A stretch of DNA of 64,000 nucleotides from Lomentospora prolificans (GCA_029532625.1 JARFXM010000009.1:1364001-1428000); one strand, 5' to 3'; shown: positions 33,061 to 44,997, counted from the stretch's first letter. The notes: generated from the letters alone by a model not told the origin. Numbers and translations are program-made.

Positions 33061-35213
33061 ATGCCTCATTTCAGTCTGATAGACAACCCCCTCTTGAGGG
33101 TGTCTCGTCCCGTATCCGCATGTTCAAGATGTAAGCACCTTTTCTCTCCCGAGGGGCAAAGAAAGCCTCTCCGAGGAGCGCGTCCTGCATGTCGGCCGTG
33201 AGTCTGACTGCGAACAGGCCGATCTGCCAAGGTCAAGTGTGACGGTAAGCTACCAGCCTGCTCAGCTTGCGAAAAGGCAGGTAGAGCAAACGAGTGCTCT
33301 AGCGCTAGTGACCAGTTCGCGAGGGGAAAAGAACGAAGGTTGGTTTACACTGAACAAACACGACGCAGCAGGCGTGTGTGGGACCTCAAATGTATCTAAC
33401 TTTTGGAAGTTATGTCGCGGCTTTGGAGCTCCGGGTCGAAAAGCTTGAGAAGCAAATCCGCTATGCCAAGGAGCGTAAGGCCTCCATGGCCCTCCATGAC
33501 GGCGACAGTCTCCCCACTGATGTCGACCGGAAGGATTCTATGGCCGCTATCCGCGTCGCCGTCCAGAGGAAAGCGGTAATGAAGCAGGAGAAAGCCGACC
33601 TAGACTCTCTCGTCTCTGACTTTGGCTTATTGTGAGTATATGAGCCTCCATTTCACAGTATATCTCTAACAGATGCCTTAGATCTGTTGATGCTACGTCG
33701 CGAGATATCGAACCATCTGTCAGTGGTGCCTCCGCCTTTGCAAAGCTCATGGCAGTGTCCTGCTATCGGCACAGGCTACCCGAGCCCAGGAGCAGTGAAC
33801 TGCCGCGTCAGGAGGATGCGCAGAGGCTCGTTCAGTATTACATGGACAACATCTATGCTTTATATCCTTGCTTTCCTGAACAAACAATGTGGTCGGTCCT
33901 CGGAAACATGTACCAATCAGGAGGGGCGGACCAGCAGGCACTCAAATTTAGCGATTACTGGCTTTTTTGGGCAGTGCTAGCCGTTGCTTCTATCGCCCAG
34001 AGCCGCGGAGGGAACGATCCATTCTACCATAACGGTGTCGACTTTATCGCACGAGCGGTTCCTTACGCTGAGCGGGCGCTGAAGCCTGGCGTGCGCTCCA
34101 CGGTTCCCTCGCTCATACTACTTACACAGTACGCCATGTACGACACAAGACACTTTGATCCGTGGCATTGTATGGGATTCACAACTCGAGTCGTCCTCGA
34201 GATGGGTCTTCATCAGGATCCAGCCCCTCATGATGTCAAGGATAAGGGCGACCTCGAGACGAGACGCAAGATGTTCCACTGTGCCTATGCTCTAGATAGG
34301 TGAGCCTCCATTCGAAGACGCATACGCTCTTAACAGTATGCCAAACTAACTTTGCTTTAGGGCGGTGAGCATGGGTCATGCCCGAGCCTTTTCATTTACG
34401 GATTCGACGGTGAACGTTGGGCTGCCAAGCTCGACGGAACTTGGCCGGATCCCTTCGATCTCGGGCCACATCACTGGCCCTCAGTCAAACAACCCCGCGC
34501 TACATCTATTTCAGCTGCGGAAGCTCCAGTCTGGTTGGTACCAGGCACTCCAACAAGCGGGAGATTCCGTGATACCTGATGCGCAATCGTACCTCTGGAA
34601 GAACTGCCATGAGCTTCGGGAGTGGGCGGAGCAACTTCCGCCTACACTTCCAAACGACATCCGACGGGCCTTTGACATCGAACTTGAATGGAGCTACGTT
34701 TACTGCCTAATGTTTTCTCCGCGGGCACCCCACATGACTGAATACAGGCAATCCCTCATCTTTGAACATGCGGTTTCCTTTGTGGAGCGGATGCACGATA
34801 TGGTGTTTGAGACGGGCCAAACGCCGTTTACGACTTACTACGATGTTATGCGCGTGTTTTTCATCGGGAGTCAACTTACTTCGATCCTCCGCGAGGCCTT
34901 TGAGCTTCTGGTGTCCGGCCGCCCGGCCGCTCTCCCTCAAAGCGATGCGACTGGGGTACCGGCCCCACCAATTCCGCATCGGTTCTTCCAGAAGCAATTT
35001 GAGAATAACTTGCAGCGCAGCCTCAAGGCGTTGAGATTTGTGGACGAGACGCTTGGCAAGTTTGGGGAGCGATGGGAAGATGCCCTTCAACTCCTCAACA
35101 TGTTTAGGCAGGTTAGCGGGGAAATCAGGGGGATGCTTGAGCAGAGAGCGGTGCAACTAGGCATGGGACTTGGCATGCAACATCTACCCATGCAGCAACA
35201 GCAAGTGATGTAG
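33061..35213 (+). CDS. Zn2Cys6 transcription factor with fungal-specific domain
   Basis: Five exons: 33061-33130, 33218-33338, 33410-33631, 33682-34299 and 34361-35213, coding for 627 residues. The introns (87, 71, 50 and 61 nt) are GT-AG with phases that agree, and the zinc cluster spans junction 1. The cluster is C21-x2-C24-x6-C31-x6-C38-x2-C41-x8-C50, with the basic RSAKVKCDGKLPAC linker. A coiled coil follows junction 2 (SYVAALELRVEKLEKQI), the normal arrangement in this family. The fungal-specific domain (PF04082) runs from about residue 200: DAQRLVQYYMDNIYALYPCF, FWAVLAVASIAQSRGG, LILLTQYAMYD, MGFTTRVVLEMGLHQDP and KMFHCAYALDR. The helical remainder ends in a short Gln/Met tail. The length is usual for secondary-metabolism or carbon-use regulators, but the target genes are not evident from the neighbours. 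Confidence 0.9.
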
Positions 35214-35721
35214 GCGGAGCCTTGCGTCGGAGGATCAAAGGGGAGCAGAGGGGGCTGTGGCAAGCGTAAGCAGGATATGTCGCCGTCTCTTGCGTTGGAA
35301 ACTATCTCGACCACAGGTTTCTAGATATACCCTTTATCTTTTTTTTACTCTCTTGGATTTAGCAGGGATGACGGCCTACGAACTGGATGTAACAGTTTTG
35401 AATATATGCGGTCATGGTGCGTGAAACCAGTAACTCGCGGGGATTATGAAGCTGTTATGGCTGAGGGTCGCAAGATTGGCATGACTGACATCAAAAGAAT
35501 GACATGTCCCCCGTATTAGTTTCTCTCTGGTATTAATAGGAGGTAGCCCGACTGAGGTAGACGCCCCGAGCAGAGTCGGCGGAGAGCACGGCGGTGAGGG
35601 CGACCACAATGCCAGGGGAGGTTTGGTATAGACGTGGTGATATCGTCTGGAACAAACAAGTGGGAGCTCGGCGTCAAAGGGGCGCCGGCTGGTTCGTGTC
35701 GGAGCAGCGCCGGTTGCTCCA

Positions 35722-35761
35722 CACTGCGGATTCTACTTCTCCACTGCGGATTCTACTTGCC
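35722..35761 (+). repeat. 20-bp tandem duplication
   Basis: Two adjacent copies of CACTGCGGATTCTACTTCTC, the second differing only near its end (TTGCC). A simple local duplication in non-coding DNA. Confidence 0.85.
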
Positions 35762-38298
35762 TACCTTGGCAGATGCAGTGGACAGGGTCGACGATGACGA
35801 GTTGATATGAAGGACAAAACAAGACATTTCAACCCGACAAGAGACAGCTGATCTCCGAGACTACAGGGTCTGAAACAATGGGTCGAGATGCTCGGGAGGG
35901 CTTCCCGAAGCTAGACTGCCTACCCTAGCACGAGAACTAGGCCTGGGAAGAAGGGTTTCTCTTTTGATTCACGCAGCTGGCTGGCTGGCTATGCCAGATG
36001 ACGTGTTGCACAGTGGTTGACAAACTTGCCTGGCAGTTTAATCTTGGGATGAATTAATTTAGTACCCTGCTGAGTGGATTGAATGTACTTTTTCAGCTGA
36101 TGCCTGGCTGGCGGCCTTCTGCAGGTTCGAGCTTCGTCAAAGGGGGTGGCGACATGGTACGAGAAACGCGGGTCTATGGCCTGGCATGCTGGCTGTGCGA
36201 GGAAGCCCGGAATATCAAAAGCCTCCCAGTTGCCATGCTGGCTGCGCTCAGTCGTTTCAGAGCCGCAACGCCAGGTTACCTTGAGTTGTTGTGTGTGAGA
36301 GTGAGCGGGTACTAATACCGGACATCTATTTACAGTAATACCGAGCGAACACTACCGATCAAGCTGGCTGGCGATCTCAGCTGCGTAGAAGCGAGGTGTT
36401 AATCAGTACAACCAACGGTCCGTCCCATTCCATCCTCCCTCGAAGGTCAGCTGGAAAGGAACGAAGGGAAGCCAGCGACGGGGTTGGTTTTTGGGCGGAG
36501 GGGGGCGTTGCTGGGGTTGCAGAACCTGGCCTGGCCAAGAAGAGCCTGGCTAATAATATGGTAAGGTGTGAAACAGGCAGTTTGGGGATCGGCGAAATTG
36601 ATGCATGCGGATACGCAGGCATCAAGGGTTCGGAGCTGTCAGTCGATCGATTGTCTCCTTTCTTTTTCTTTTCTCTTTTCCTTTTTCTAATATAATATTA
36701 ATATTACTTGTATTATGCTGACGTTGAATCTAGCTAAACAGAACTGGAAAAGAAAACGGGAACTCGTTTTCGTTGATAGCAAGGCATCAGGTGAGAATAA
36801 CCAGCCTGGCAGTGTGGCCTGGCTGGAAATGAATGCTGCTGCCAGCCAGCAAAGCCAGAAATGCGATTTTTATTATTAGTGGATGCTGGCCTCATGCTGG
36901 CCTCCTGCTGAGGGTCGCCGGTTCAGCCAGCCAGGCTAGCTGGCTCTGGTCAATAGTTTAGGATCCCATTCGCTCGTGCGCAAAATGCATTGCTGGAGGA
37001 CCACGCCAGCCAGGCATGAGGCCGGCAGGGAGGCCCCCGAATGCTGGATTTCGTTCGCGCCAAAACCCCCAGCCACGATGGTTCGGGTTCCGAATAAATG
37101 GAGGACGGGAACAAGCCGACCAATGGGGCCGGCGAAGCAAGGATGATGGATCAATATGATGGATCTGAAGCCCGCCGATCAGCCATGCCATGTCATGTCG
37201 GCCGGCCCCAATGCCACCTCTCCTCTCCTAAATTAGTTGCGATTGCCTGGCTCTTGCTTGATACTGATCCTGATTCGATTCGTTGCTTTTGCATTTCCGT
37301 GGTGATGATGGCTTGGGTGGAGCTAATAGTTTTTCGTTTCTCCGCTTATTTCTTTCCTTGGCAACTCGAACTTGGGTCAATGCTGTGTGCTGCATCATGA
37401 GGCCATCGCTGGCTGAAGGTGTAATATTCCGGCTATTACGACTTAGACTGGTTTCCTCTTCCAACCGGTCGAAAAGCCGAAGGGAAATTGTGGAGCAAAA
37501 GAGTGAGGATTGGTGTTTGGATCGGGCCAATGTCAATGTCAGGAATGTGACACAAGACTGTTAACAAGACATGCACAGCTGGCTGTCGCTGTGTTTTCTC
37601 GGGAAGCTTGGCAGTTCCCATGAGCAGGCATCTCTATATTAAACATTGAAACTGCCACCTCCGCTGGCGATGCCTGGCCTGGCCCATCTCCTGGTAGCTG
37701 GATATAGCCTGCCTCTATATTACCCAACAACGGATACGCAAGATCAAAGGTGCATCATCGCAATATCTACATATGTGAGACCAGCGCCACCAGTCCCATA
37801 ACCCACGGCCAGACAGACACTTAAAAGGACGCCTCTACGCTTCAAGCGTTTGCTTGCCCCTCCTTTCCGGAGCCAAAATTGATCTCCTTCGGCAATCCCA
37901 CTCACGCACGCGAACTTGACTACCTTGGCCTTCGCCTCCTACTTTTCAAGATCCATTGGACGCCGGCAAAAAAACAATCCACTTTGATTGCCTCGGGACT
38001 AGCACACGGAACACGAGAACACGAAAAAAGGAAAGCTAGCAAAAGGGCCCCCCGCCTCCATCTCCAACGTCAGTATCAGCCCAGTTCCAAGCAAGCGAGC
38101 GAAAACCAGCATCCGAGCGGGGTTGGTACGCACCTTGTCGCTCTTTTTCTTCTTAAGGTTCTCATCGCCTGGCCAGGGCACAGGGGAGGATCCCAGCAAG
38201 CTTAAACTCAATTCCTGCGCTGGCATTGGAGAAACTCTTGACGCCACCGAGCCTTGGTCGCTGGCTTTGGCCCTCTTTCGCTTGGCGAGTGGCTGAAT

Positions 38299-38306
38299 TA
38301 TATAAA
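38299..38306 (+). promoter_or_regulatory. TATA box candidate for the SGNH-type gene
   Basis: TATATAAA lies 177 bases upstream of the start codon at 38483, in a short AT-rich patch (GAATTATATAAACCC). The strong consensus match makes it a plausible core promoter. Confidence 0.45.
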
Positions 38307-38362
38307 CCCTAAATCGGACGATCAGAGGAAAGTGCGAGAGAAGAGAGCACGCATATCCGCAT

Positions 38363-38374
38363 TCTATATATATC

Positions 38375-38418
<44 letters not shown>

Positions 38419-38419
38419 C
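38363..38419 (+). repeat. Compound (TA)n(GA)n repeat in the 5' leader
   Basis: An interrupted TA run passes directly into about 14 GA units, ending about 64 bases before the start codon of the SGNH-type gene. Probably in the untranslated leader. Confidence 0.85.
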
Positions 38420-38482
38420 ACTCATCTACGACGATTCATTATCGCCAAAAAAGTATCCGAAAAGGAGAGACAAAGTATCGCC

Positions 38483-38736
38483 ATGCCTTCTTATTCGACC
38501 TGCTCCTTGCAGCATGTTGCCCTTACTGGGCTGGCGATTTGGGGCTCTTTGGCAGGTACGTTTTCGGCAAGCTTCCTTCCAGGTTGCTACTTACTACGCC
38601 TGGCTGGCGCTTCCCGCTTCCCGCTTCCCACTTCCCGCACTTTCCCTGGCTGGCGTTGCATTTACTACTACATCATCGCTTTAAACCATCCACCACTCAC
38701 AAGATACGCAATTCACGACAACCTCAAGAAAATGGG

Positions 38737-38780
<44 letters not shown>

Positions 38781-39809
38781 ATATGCAAAACTGAAAAAGA
38801 ACGTCAAAAAGCTAACTTGATCTGACCAACAGCCGCTCTTCCAAGTGACCGCCCCGACCTCTCCGACACCTCCATCCCCTTTGTCGCCCTCTTCGGCGGT
38901 GACGTCGCCCTCCGCATCCTCCCGCTAGGCGACGCCCTCACCCACGGCACCTCCGCCTTCCCCTCCAGCTACCGCGCGCCCCTCCGCGACCTCCTCGTCG
39001 CCGACGGTAACCCCGTCGACTACGTAGGCAGCTCCACTTCGGGCTCCCTGCCCAACGACGACAACCAGGTCGAGGCCCCCGCCGACGTCGGTGCCGCACC
39101 CCTGGCCACCGTCGTCTCCGCCGCCAAGACCGCCGTGCCCGCCTACAAGCCCAACATCGTCATCATCCATGCCGGCGCCGACGACTGCCGCCAGGGCGCC
39201 GACGTGTCCGACGCCTCGGCCCGCTACCTCGAGATCCTCACCACCGCCTGGACCAGCATCTTCGCCACCGCCGTGCTCACCACCCTCCCTCCTAGCCACG
39301 ATGCCGCCGTCGAGAGCTGCCTCGTGGAGCTGAATCGCCAGATTGCCGACTTGGTCGCCGCGCAGCAGGCGTCCTCACGCAAGGTCGTGCTCGTAGATTT
39401 CCGCGCTGCCGACGCCGGCATCACGCTAGAGGACCTTACCGATGACGTGGACGGCGAGCCCTTCCCCTCCGAAGAGGCCTACGGCAAGATGGCTGGTCTC
39501 CTCTTCGAGGGCATCCGCAATGCTGCCTCCCGTGGATGGCTCGAAGCCCCCGAAACCCTGCCCGACGCGCCCGAGGAGCCAAAGGCCGACCCTTCGTCGT
39601 CTGCTACGGGCACTTCCGCCGTCACTCTGCCTACCGACCAGGCGAGCGGGAGTAGGCTGGGCGGAACGAGCCCAGAGGCCGACGAGGTTGAAGACGTGGC
39701 GCAAGGAAATGGTGCCGCGGCGGATCAGAGCGGTGCTGCGAGGGGAGTCGTTTCGGGACTTGCGGCCCTTCTGGGCCTCGCTATTGGTGTTGGCATGACT
39801 TTGGTTTAA
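38483..39809 (+). CDS. GPI-anchored SGNH-fold protein lacking the catalytic residues (pseudo-esterase)
   Basis: Two exons, 38483-38555 and 38833-39809, coding for 349 residues. The 277-nt intron runs from GTACGT to CAACAG. A signal peptide (LTGLAIWGSLAAALPS) is encoded across the junction. The mature part follows fungal GDSL/SGNH carbohydrate-esterase relatives block by block: LRILPLGDALTHG (about 51-63), LRDLLVADGNPVDYVGS, YKPNIVIIHAGADDC and LTDDVDGEPFPSEEAYGKMAGLLFEGI (about 226-252). The nucleophile Ser of GDS is Ala59, the block III Asn of GxND is Asp, and the DGxHP histidine is missing (DGEPFP). The esterase is therefore probably inactive and may bind carbohydrate or act structurally. 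After a Ser/Thr/acidic stalk, the C-terminus (SGAARGVVSGLAALLGLAIG) is a typical GPI signal. It converges with another GPI-type secreted gene about 970 bases away. Confidence 0.85.
38610..38638 (+). repeat. Heptanucleotide tandem repeat (CTTCCCG-like) in an intron
   Basis: Four consecutive units of CTTCCCG/CTTCCCA lie inside the intron of the SGNH-type gene. Confidence 0.75.
38740..38765 (+). repeat. A26 homopolymer in an intron
   Basis: A run of 26 A, followed by GAAAAGAAAAG, lies in the 277-nt intron of the SGNH-type gene. Confidence 0.85.
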
Positions 39810-40781
39810 AGGGTTCGAAAAGGTTAATGTGGAGGAAATATTGACGATGGGAAGGGATGTAGAGAACCGGAGCAGAATCGGGCATGTCTAATGTGGGATG
39901 GATGCATGCATTCGGCGCATCATGAATCGCTTGGCTGGCTGGCGTTGATGATATACTTGGTTCCGGCATAGTAGAACTAGATAGATACATGAATACATCG
40001 AGGAACACGAAAATAACGCCCGTCTTCAATTCGATGGGATATCGGGGCCCTTTCTCTCCCCAGTGCAGTGAATATGCTAGAGTTGGTGATACAGTCAATC
40101 GTCAGTCGTTTTCACTTGGTTCTCTCAGATCGAGCTGGAACACGGGATATAGTCACTCAGGTCATAACACGAAGAGGCAGAGTAGATGAAACCATGAGAG
40201 AAACGGCGCAAACATTAGTGGCTAATGTACACTATTGGCAGTCTTCAATGATAATGCGATGACCACAAGGCCGCGCAGATGAAGCGAGTTGGCCTCCAAC
40301 AACAACATCCCGTCATACAAGCCGTCACATGCATGTTGGCAGCACCGCTGGCTGTCCACGTCCAAAAGACTGTCACACACCTACCACCAATGCAGCGTCC
40401 CGCTTCACTTACCGAGACATGATTCATCCCAATTAGATTAATACGTCACAATCCAAGAAGGAAGCCATGAAGCCGTAGCAATGCGAAATCGCCGTCAATT
40501 GATCCTTTCCTGATAACCCTCTGTATCTGGTATAAAATGTCCTAAACTCGCTCCGCAGAACGGCAACAACCCCCATAGATCTAAGAGGATGTTGGAAAAA
40601 AAAGTAATAACCATTCCGAAAATGAACTCAAAAATAATGTGCAAAATATGTCGACGTTAAAAACATGAAGGCATGCCTCCTCACATTCACGGATTCGAGC
40701 AGTCAGCTGTCAAGCTCGTTTGTCTTCTTCTGCTGCCGCCTCCCCTCCAACACTGGTATTACACAAGTCACCTCCTCAAAC
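39810..40781. other. Convergent intergenic region between two GPI-protein genes
   Basis: About 970 bases between stop codons. It includes CTGGCTGG at about 39931-39942 and no supportable gene. Confidence 0.55.
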
Positions 40782-41489
40782 CTAGAGGAGGAAAGCAACG
40801 GCACCAATGGTACCACCGATGATGGCGGCAACAGCGCCAGTAACACGGATGCTAGAAGCGGCACCACCCGCATCACCACCGTTGTTGCCAGAGCCGGAGC
40901 CGGAACCAGAGCTTCCAGTGGAAGCAGCCTGGAGGGCGCTGGAGCAAGGGGTGATGCTGTTGAGAGAGTCGGTGTAATCGGCAGGGATAGAGGGGCACAC
41001 CGAGGTGAGAGAGCTGATCTTGTCGCTGTTCTGGGCGTACCAGGAAGCGAGCTCGGACTCGTACGACGAGTAGGCGCTCTGGAGGGAGCTGGGAATGACG
41101 GTACCATAGCAGTTGTCGTCGGGCTTGGCGGTGACGGCGGCGGAGGCCACGGCCTCGAGAACACCCTCGGGGGCCTTGGGGAGGGAGGTGATGATGGCGG
41201 CACCGACGCTGGCACAGGTGGCGAAATCGCCGAGGTTGGTGCCGAGGTTGTCGATGCCGGTAGCAATGTCGCCAGCGATGTCGCTGGCACCCTCACCGAT
41301 CTTGCTGATGATATCACCGGCGTTCGCGGTGGCGTCGCCGATGAGGTCGTCGATGTCGCTGCCGAGACCGCCTAGGGCATCACCAACGCCACGGCGGATG
41401 GCGGGGGCGGCAGTGATGACAGGCTGAGGAGCCGCAGCCGCGATGGCGGCAGCCGCGAAGGAAGAGACGACGAGGGTCTTGGTCAACAT
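40782..41489 (-). CDS. Small secreted GPI-anchored protein (possibly DUF7735 / infection-structure-specific-like)
   Basis: A single exon on the complement gives 235 residues, starting at the ATG ending at 41489. The signal peptide is clear (TLVVSSFAAAAIAAAAPQP). A dibasic RR at about residues 32-33 may be a Kex2 site ending a short propeptide. Residues 35-85 are an amphipathic, Gly/Asp/Ile-rich repeat-like stretch (DALGGLGSDIDDLIGDAT). The core has four cysteines (FATC, NCYG, SVCP, TPCS), probably two disulphides, with LQSAYSSYESELASWYAQ between them; this pattern resembles fungal secreted proteins annotated as DUF7735 or infection-structure-specific. A Ser/Gly stalk (GSSGSGSGSG) then leads into a GPI signal (VTGAVAAIIGGTIGAVAFLL). 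It is likely attached to plasma membrane or wall. The function is unknown; family naming is tentative. Confidence 0.8.
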   Translation of the reverse strand: MLTKTLVVSSFAAAAIAAAAPQPVITAAPAIRRGVGDALGGLGSDIDDLIGDATANAGDIISKIGEGASDIAGDIATGIDNLGTNLGDFATCASVGAAIITSLPKAPEGVLEAVASAAVTAKPDDNCYGTVIPSSLQSAYSSYESELASWYAQNSDKISSLTSVCPSIPADYTDSLNSITPCSSALQAASTGSSGSGSGSGNNGGDAGGAASSIRVTGAVAAIIGGTIGAVAFLL

Positions 41490-41664
41490 TGTGATAGTTG
41501 GTTTAGTGTGAAAGGGTCTGGCAAGACGCGAAAAGAGAAATTGTCGTATTAAACGAGCGATTGGACTCGGAAAGGGTATCAAAAAAGGATATTGAGATGT
41601 GGAATGATGCTAAGAAACTGGAAAGCTAAAACGAGAGAGCGAGGGAGGATCCGTGGAGCACCCC

Positions 41665-41672
41665 TTTTTATA
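41665..41672 (-). promoter_or_regulatory. TATA box candidate for the small secreted GPI-protein gene
   Basis: TATAAAAA on the complement lies about 175 bases upstream of the start at 41489, a spacing like that seen for the neighbouring SGNH-type gene. Confidence 0.5.
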
Positions 41673-42740
41673 AGGAAACGAACGGGGGGACCATTTCCGT
41701 GTCAAACCAGCAGGATGTTCAAGCTTAGCTTCCATCCTGCCTTCGGAGGACCCTCCTTCCAAACAAGGGTGTGGAGAGTGGCTCCGCCCGGCCCAACGAT
41801 TATGGGGTACAATGGTCAGTGGTCGTGCTGAGCTTGGGTTCGGTGGTACTAGACTTCGCCTCCTTCGGTATTGTAACCTTCTTTTTTTTTTTTTTTCCTC
41901 TCTCTGATGCGGGTTTGCTCGAACTTACCTTCATCGCCTGCTTGCAGTAAGACCTTCTCCTCGCTAAGCTGCGGAGCTGAGCAGAGGCTGGGTCTAGCCT
42001 GGCCAGCATGCCGTCTGGGTGCATCGGTGTCAGTGACTCTCACACCCTGCACACGTATACCTTCCATGCGACTTCCCAATTCCAAAAACGGATTGGGGTA
42101 AGCATTGCGCGGGAGGTATTGGAGAAGGAGCGAAGAAGGGGTCCTTTCACGTCTTACACGAATGCAAGAGAGTATTAGTCGGTATATAGGTACATACGGA
42201 CCGAGTCAACTCCCACTCATTCTCGACGAAATGCTGAAGAGTACCACACCGGCTTGCTCTCGTACTTCGTACCTCCTCATGCAGAGGGACCCAGATAACT
42301 TACTCTTCCTGGGGGACAAGGAATAACGAGATTCCATCAATTTCCAATTGACGGCAGGGAGATCTTGCGTGGGCCAGCTGCAGCGGGCGCTTTCCCGGAT
42401 CTTTGGGGGGCCGTGGATGTGGTCTAGCCCATTCGTGGTGCCTGCGGATTAGGAAGTGACCGTTGCCAGTCGACGCACTGTGTGGAAATGTCTTAATCTT
42501 ACAGGATATGTATCTGCCACGCGCTGGGTCGCTGGGGAACAGCACCTGCAGGTACCGGGTGTCAGCTCCAAGACGCCCCCACATGCCAAACGAGGCAAAG
42601 GACGGAACGCACGCACAGTGTCTGGATCAGCCTAGACCCTTGAAATCCCTCTGGTGGTTGGTGGTGTGTCTCACTGAAAAAGAAAAAAAGGAAAAGAACA
42701 AAATCGCTTCCCGTTCGGATGTGCACGGACACACGCACGC

Positions 42741-42745
<5 letters not shown>

Positions 42746-42787
<42 letters not shown>
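42746..42787. repeat. (CA)n microsatellite
   Basis: About 21 perfect CA units, preceded by interrupted ACGC/ACAC units. Confidence 0.9.
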
Positions 42788-42788
<1 letters not shown>

Positions 42789-44997
42789 TGGACTTTCAGT
42801 TCGAGGGCCACTATTGAAAGCTACAGGAAAGCTGGAGCTGGACAGTTTCAACTCGAAAAGGGACAGGATGGTGCAGAGAGAGGCAGCCAGCTCCCAAACA
42901 CACGATGGTGATAAGGCATGCTGAAGAGTTCTGGTGTGTTGCTCGTTGGACCTCGGGTAACGAGCAAGCCCAGTCTGGTCGTATTGATGGAGCACGCCAA
43001 AGGTGCCGAGCATGAAGCCCAAGACCAAGTTAACGGGAATTCCGTCCTCAACAATGCCTGGCAAAACGATAGCCCCAAAATACAGGTGCTATTCTGGTCG
43101 ACGGGTGCCAATGTAGGATCGGGAAACCGCTGGGCTGTGCTGCACGGGCAGGGCTCTGGTTTGAACCCAGCAGAAGGACGTGAGAAAAAATCTCGCCACG
43201 ATCTCACACCGAGCAAGGCCAGCTCAGGGTGTCCATGGCACTAATAACCGGTATGTAACTCTGATTCCGTTTTTGCAGCTTCTGTACACTGTACGTACAA
43301 CTGGGGTCCGAGCCGGTCGCGAGTCGGGCCACTTGACATGTGTGACAAACGCATTCTACCTGCCCTGCCAAAAGAAGGAATCAGCGCTCAGCTCAGCCCT
43401 GTTCCTCTTTGGGCAAGGCCTGCAAGTCATGGATTACGAAGTACTTCTTGCCTTCACCCGTGCCGGTTTATCCAGGAATTCATGGACGGTTCATCAGCGG
43501 TCGCGAATCCTTCAAGTATTACTTGTACAATTGCCGTTTCCATGGGTGAAGGACCCATTCGTCTCTGAATGGAGGGGAAGACGAAGGGCTCTCAAAGACT
43601 CTTCATCGTTGAAACGTTGTGTCCAAAGGTGGCTGCCGTGTATTTATTGGCTTGATTTTGCTTTCGCAGAGCATCCCACTCGTGGGCAGATAGATCTGAT
43701 CCCTTTGAGCCCATGTGTCGACAATGTCTCGTGGATTCACTCTCAAACCACGGACCCGTGGAATATGAGTCTTGGCTGGCTGCCTCCGACTCTCCTGCTT
43801 CTTTTTCAGCGCAGAGGGAGGAGGGTCAATGAGTGGGGAGCGAGCACAAATATCCCGCTTCGTTCTGGGGCAATTAGAACGTAGACAGGGATCCGACCCC
43901 TGCACGCCACTGGCCATGACCATTTGGATCCCATCCCAATTTCCCCCTGTTTTAGCGGCTTCATGTTGAATGCGAGTTTAGTTTCTGCCCTGCGCGCAGG
44001 GGTGAGAAGTAGTGGTAAACAAGCAGCAGCAGCCAGGCGTGGAAAGTACCTTACCACATACTACTTCGTACTTACTCTTCGTCCTGCTGATCTGACGTGA
44101 GGACTAAAGTATTCCGTGGTAATTTGGATGGAGCCCCATGTGCTTGCCGTAGATTGTGAAAGGTATTGTCCACACCCAAGGTCAGCAAAAGGAATTCCGG
44201 TCCATGCCTGGCCTAATCCAAGTCCACTAATACTATTATTCCTCTCGCCCGCGTCTGGATGAAACGAAAGACACCGTCGTTAAGCTTGCTGTCTTTGTTG
44301 CCATGCATTCCTTCCGGTTGAGATCCGCCAAATGCAGCTATCCGAATGAGCCATTTCCTTGCCTTTTTAAGCTTTCGATGGTGTGGTCTCGCAAACTGCA
44401 CCAGGGGGTGGATTCCTGGAACCATTGCCACTAGTCGGATCTTTTGGAAGGTGAAACACCATGGCCCAGAGTTGCACTTCAGCAAGGAATATGGACCCCC
44501 CTTCAGCACGTACCCTTGGATGATAATTCGGCGGCTCGATGATGCATGGGGACCGGCCCTCTTGACTGTGCCCAGCAGACCCTGTTTTCCGTTTGGGAGG
44601 ATCGTCAACCCATATTCTATCCTGTCCCTCCAATCCTCGGTTCACTCCGTCAATCCTGTCAATGGCGGGAAAGAGTCCTGCCGATCCCTAACTCGAAGCC
44701 CTCATCAGCCCTGTTAAACGTGGGACTTGGTCGATCCTCGTTTATTTTCCCTTCTTGTCAAATGCATTGACGACCGACGCCGCCACGCCACAATTATTTT
44801 CTTCTTTTCCCTTTTCGAACAAAGCCGAGCAACACAAAACACGGGAGGGAAAATGTTGATCGAGAGGGCTAAAAATAGTGGTCTGCGTTTGGAACTCAAT
44901 TTTGCTTCAGCCACAGCCGGAGCTGTTGGCGTCGGTGGCTCCATAACATCTGCGCTCAGCCTCAGCCTCCGCCACTGAATGTGGTCCACGTTAGGAG

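Larger units (their letters stand above)
35214..38482. other. Gene-poor spacer rich in CTGGCTGG words
   Basis: About 3.3 kb. No open frame is convincing. The words CTGGCTGG, GCCAGCCAG and related TGCCTGG/CCTGGC forms are scattered through 35970-37690. A 20-base tandem duplication lies at 35722-35761. The last 250 bases look like the promoter of the SGNH-type gene, with a TATA element and a TA/GA repeat. Confidence 0.55.

Noticed and set aside
40665..41375. 236-codon Gly/Ala-rich open frame opposite the secreted GPI-protein gene
   Set aside because: Antisense shadow of a gene with a clear signal peptide and GPI signal; its Gly/Ala bias is explained by the codon use of the real strand.
43130..43215. 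GGTTCAAACC on the complement, a possible tRNA B box
   Set aside because: The T-arm does not form five pairs with a seven-base TTC loop, and no A box or acceptor stem could be found at the right spacing.
43180..43884. 234-codon open frame on the plus strand
   Set aside because: Composition unlike a real protein and no family resemblance; it begins in a purine-rich run and overlaps no conserved feature I can see.
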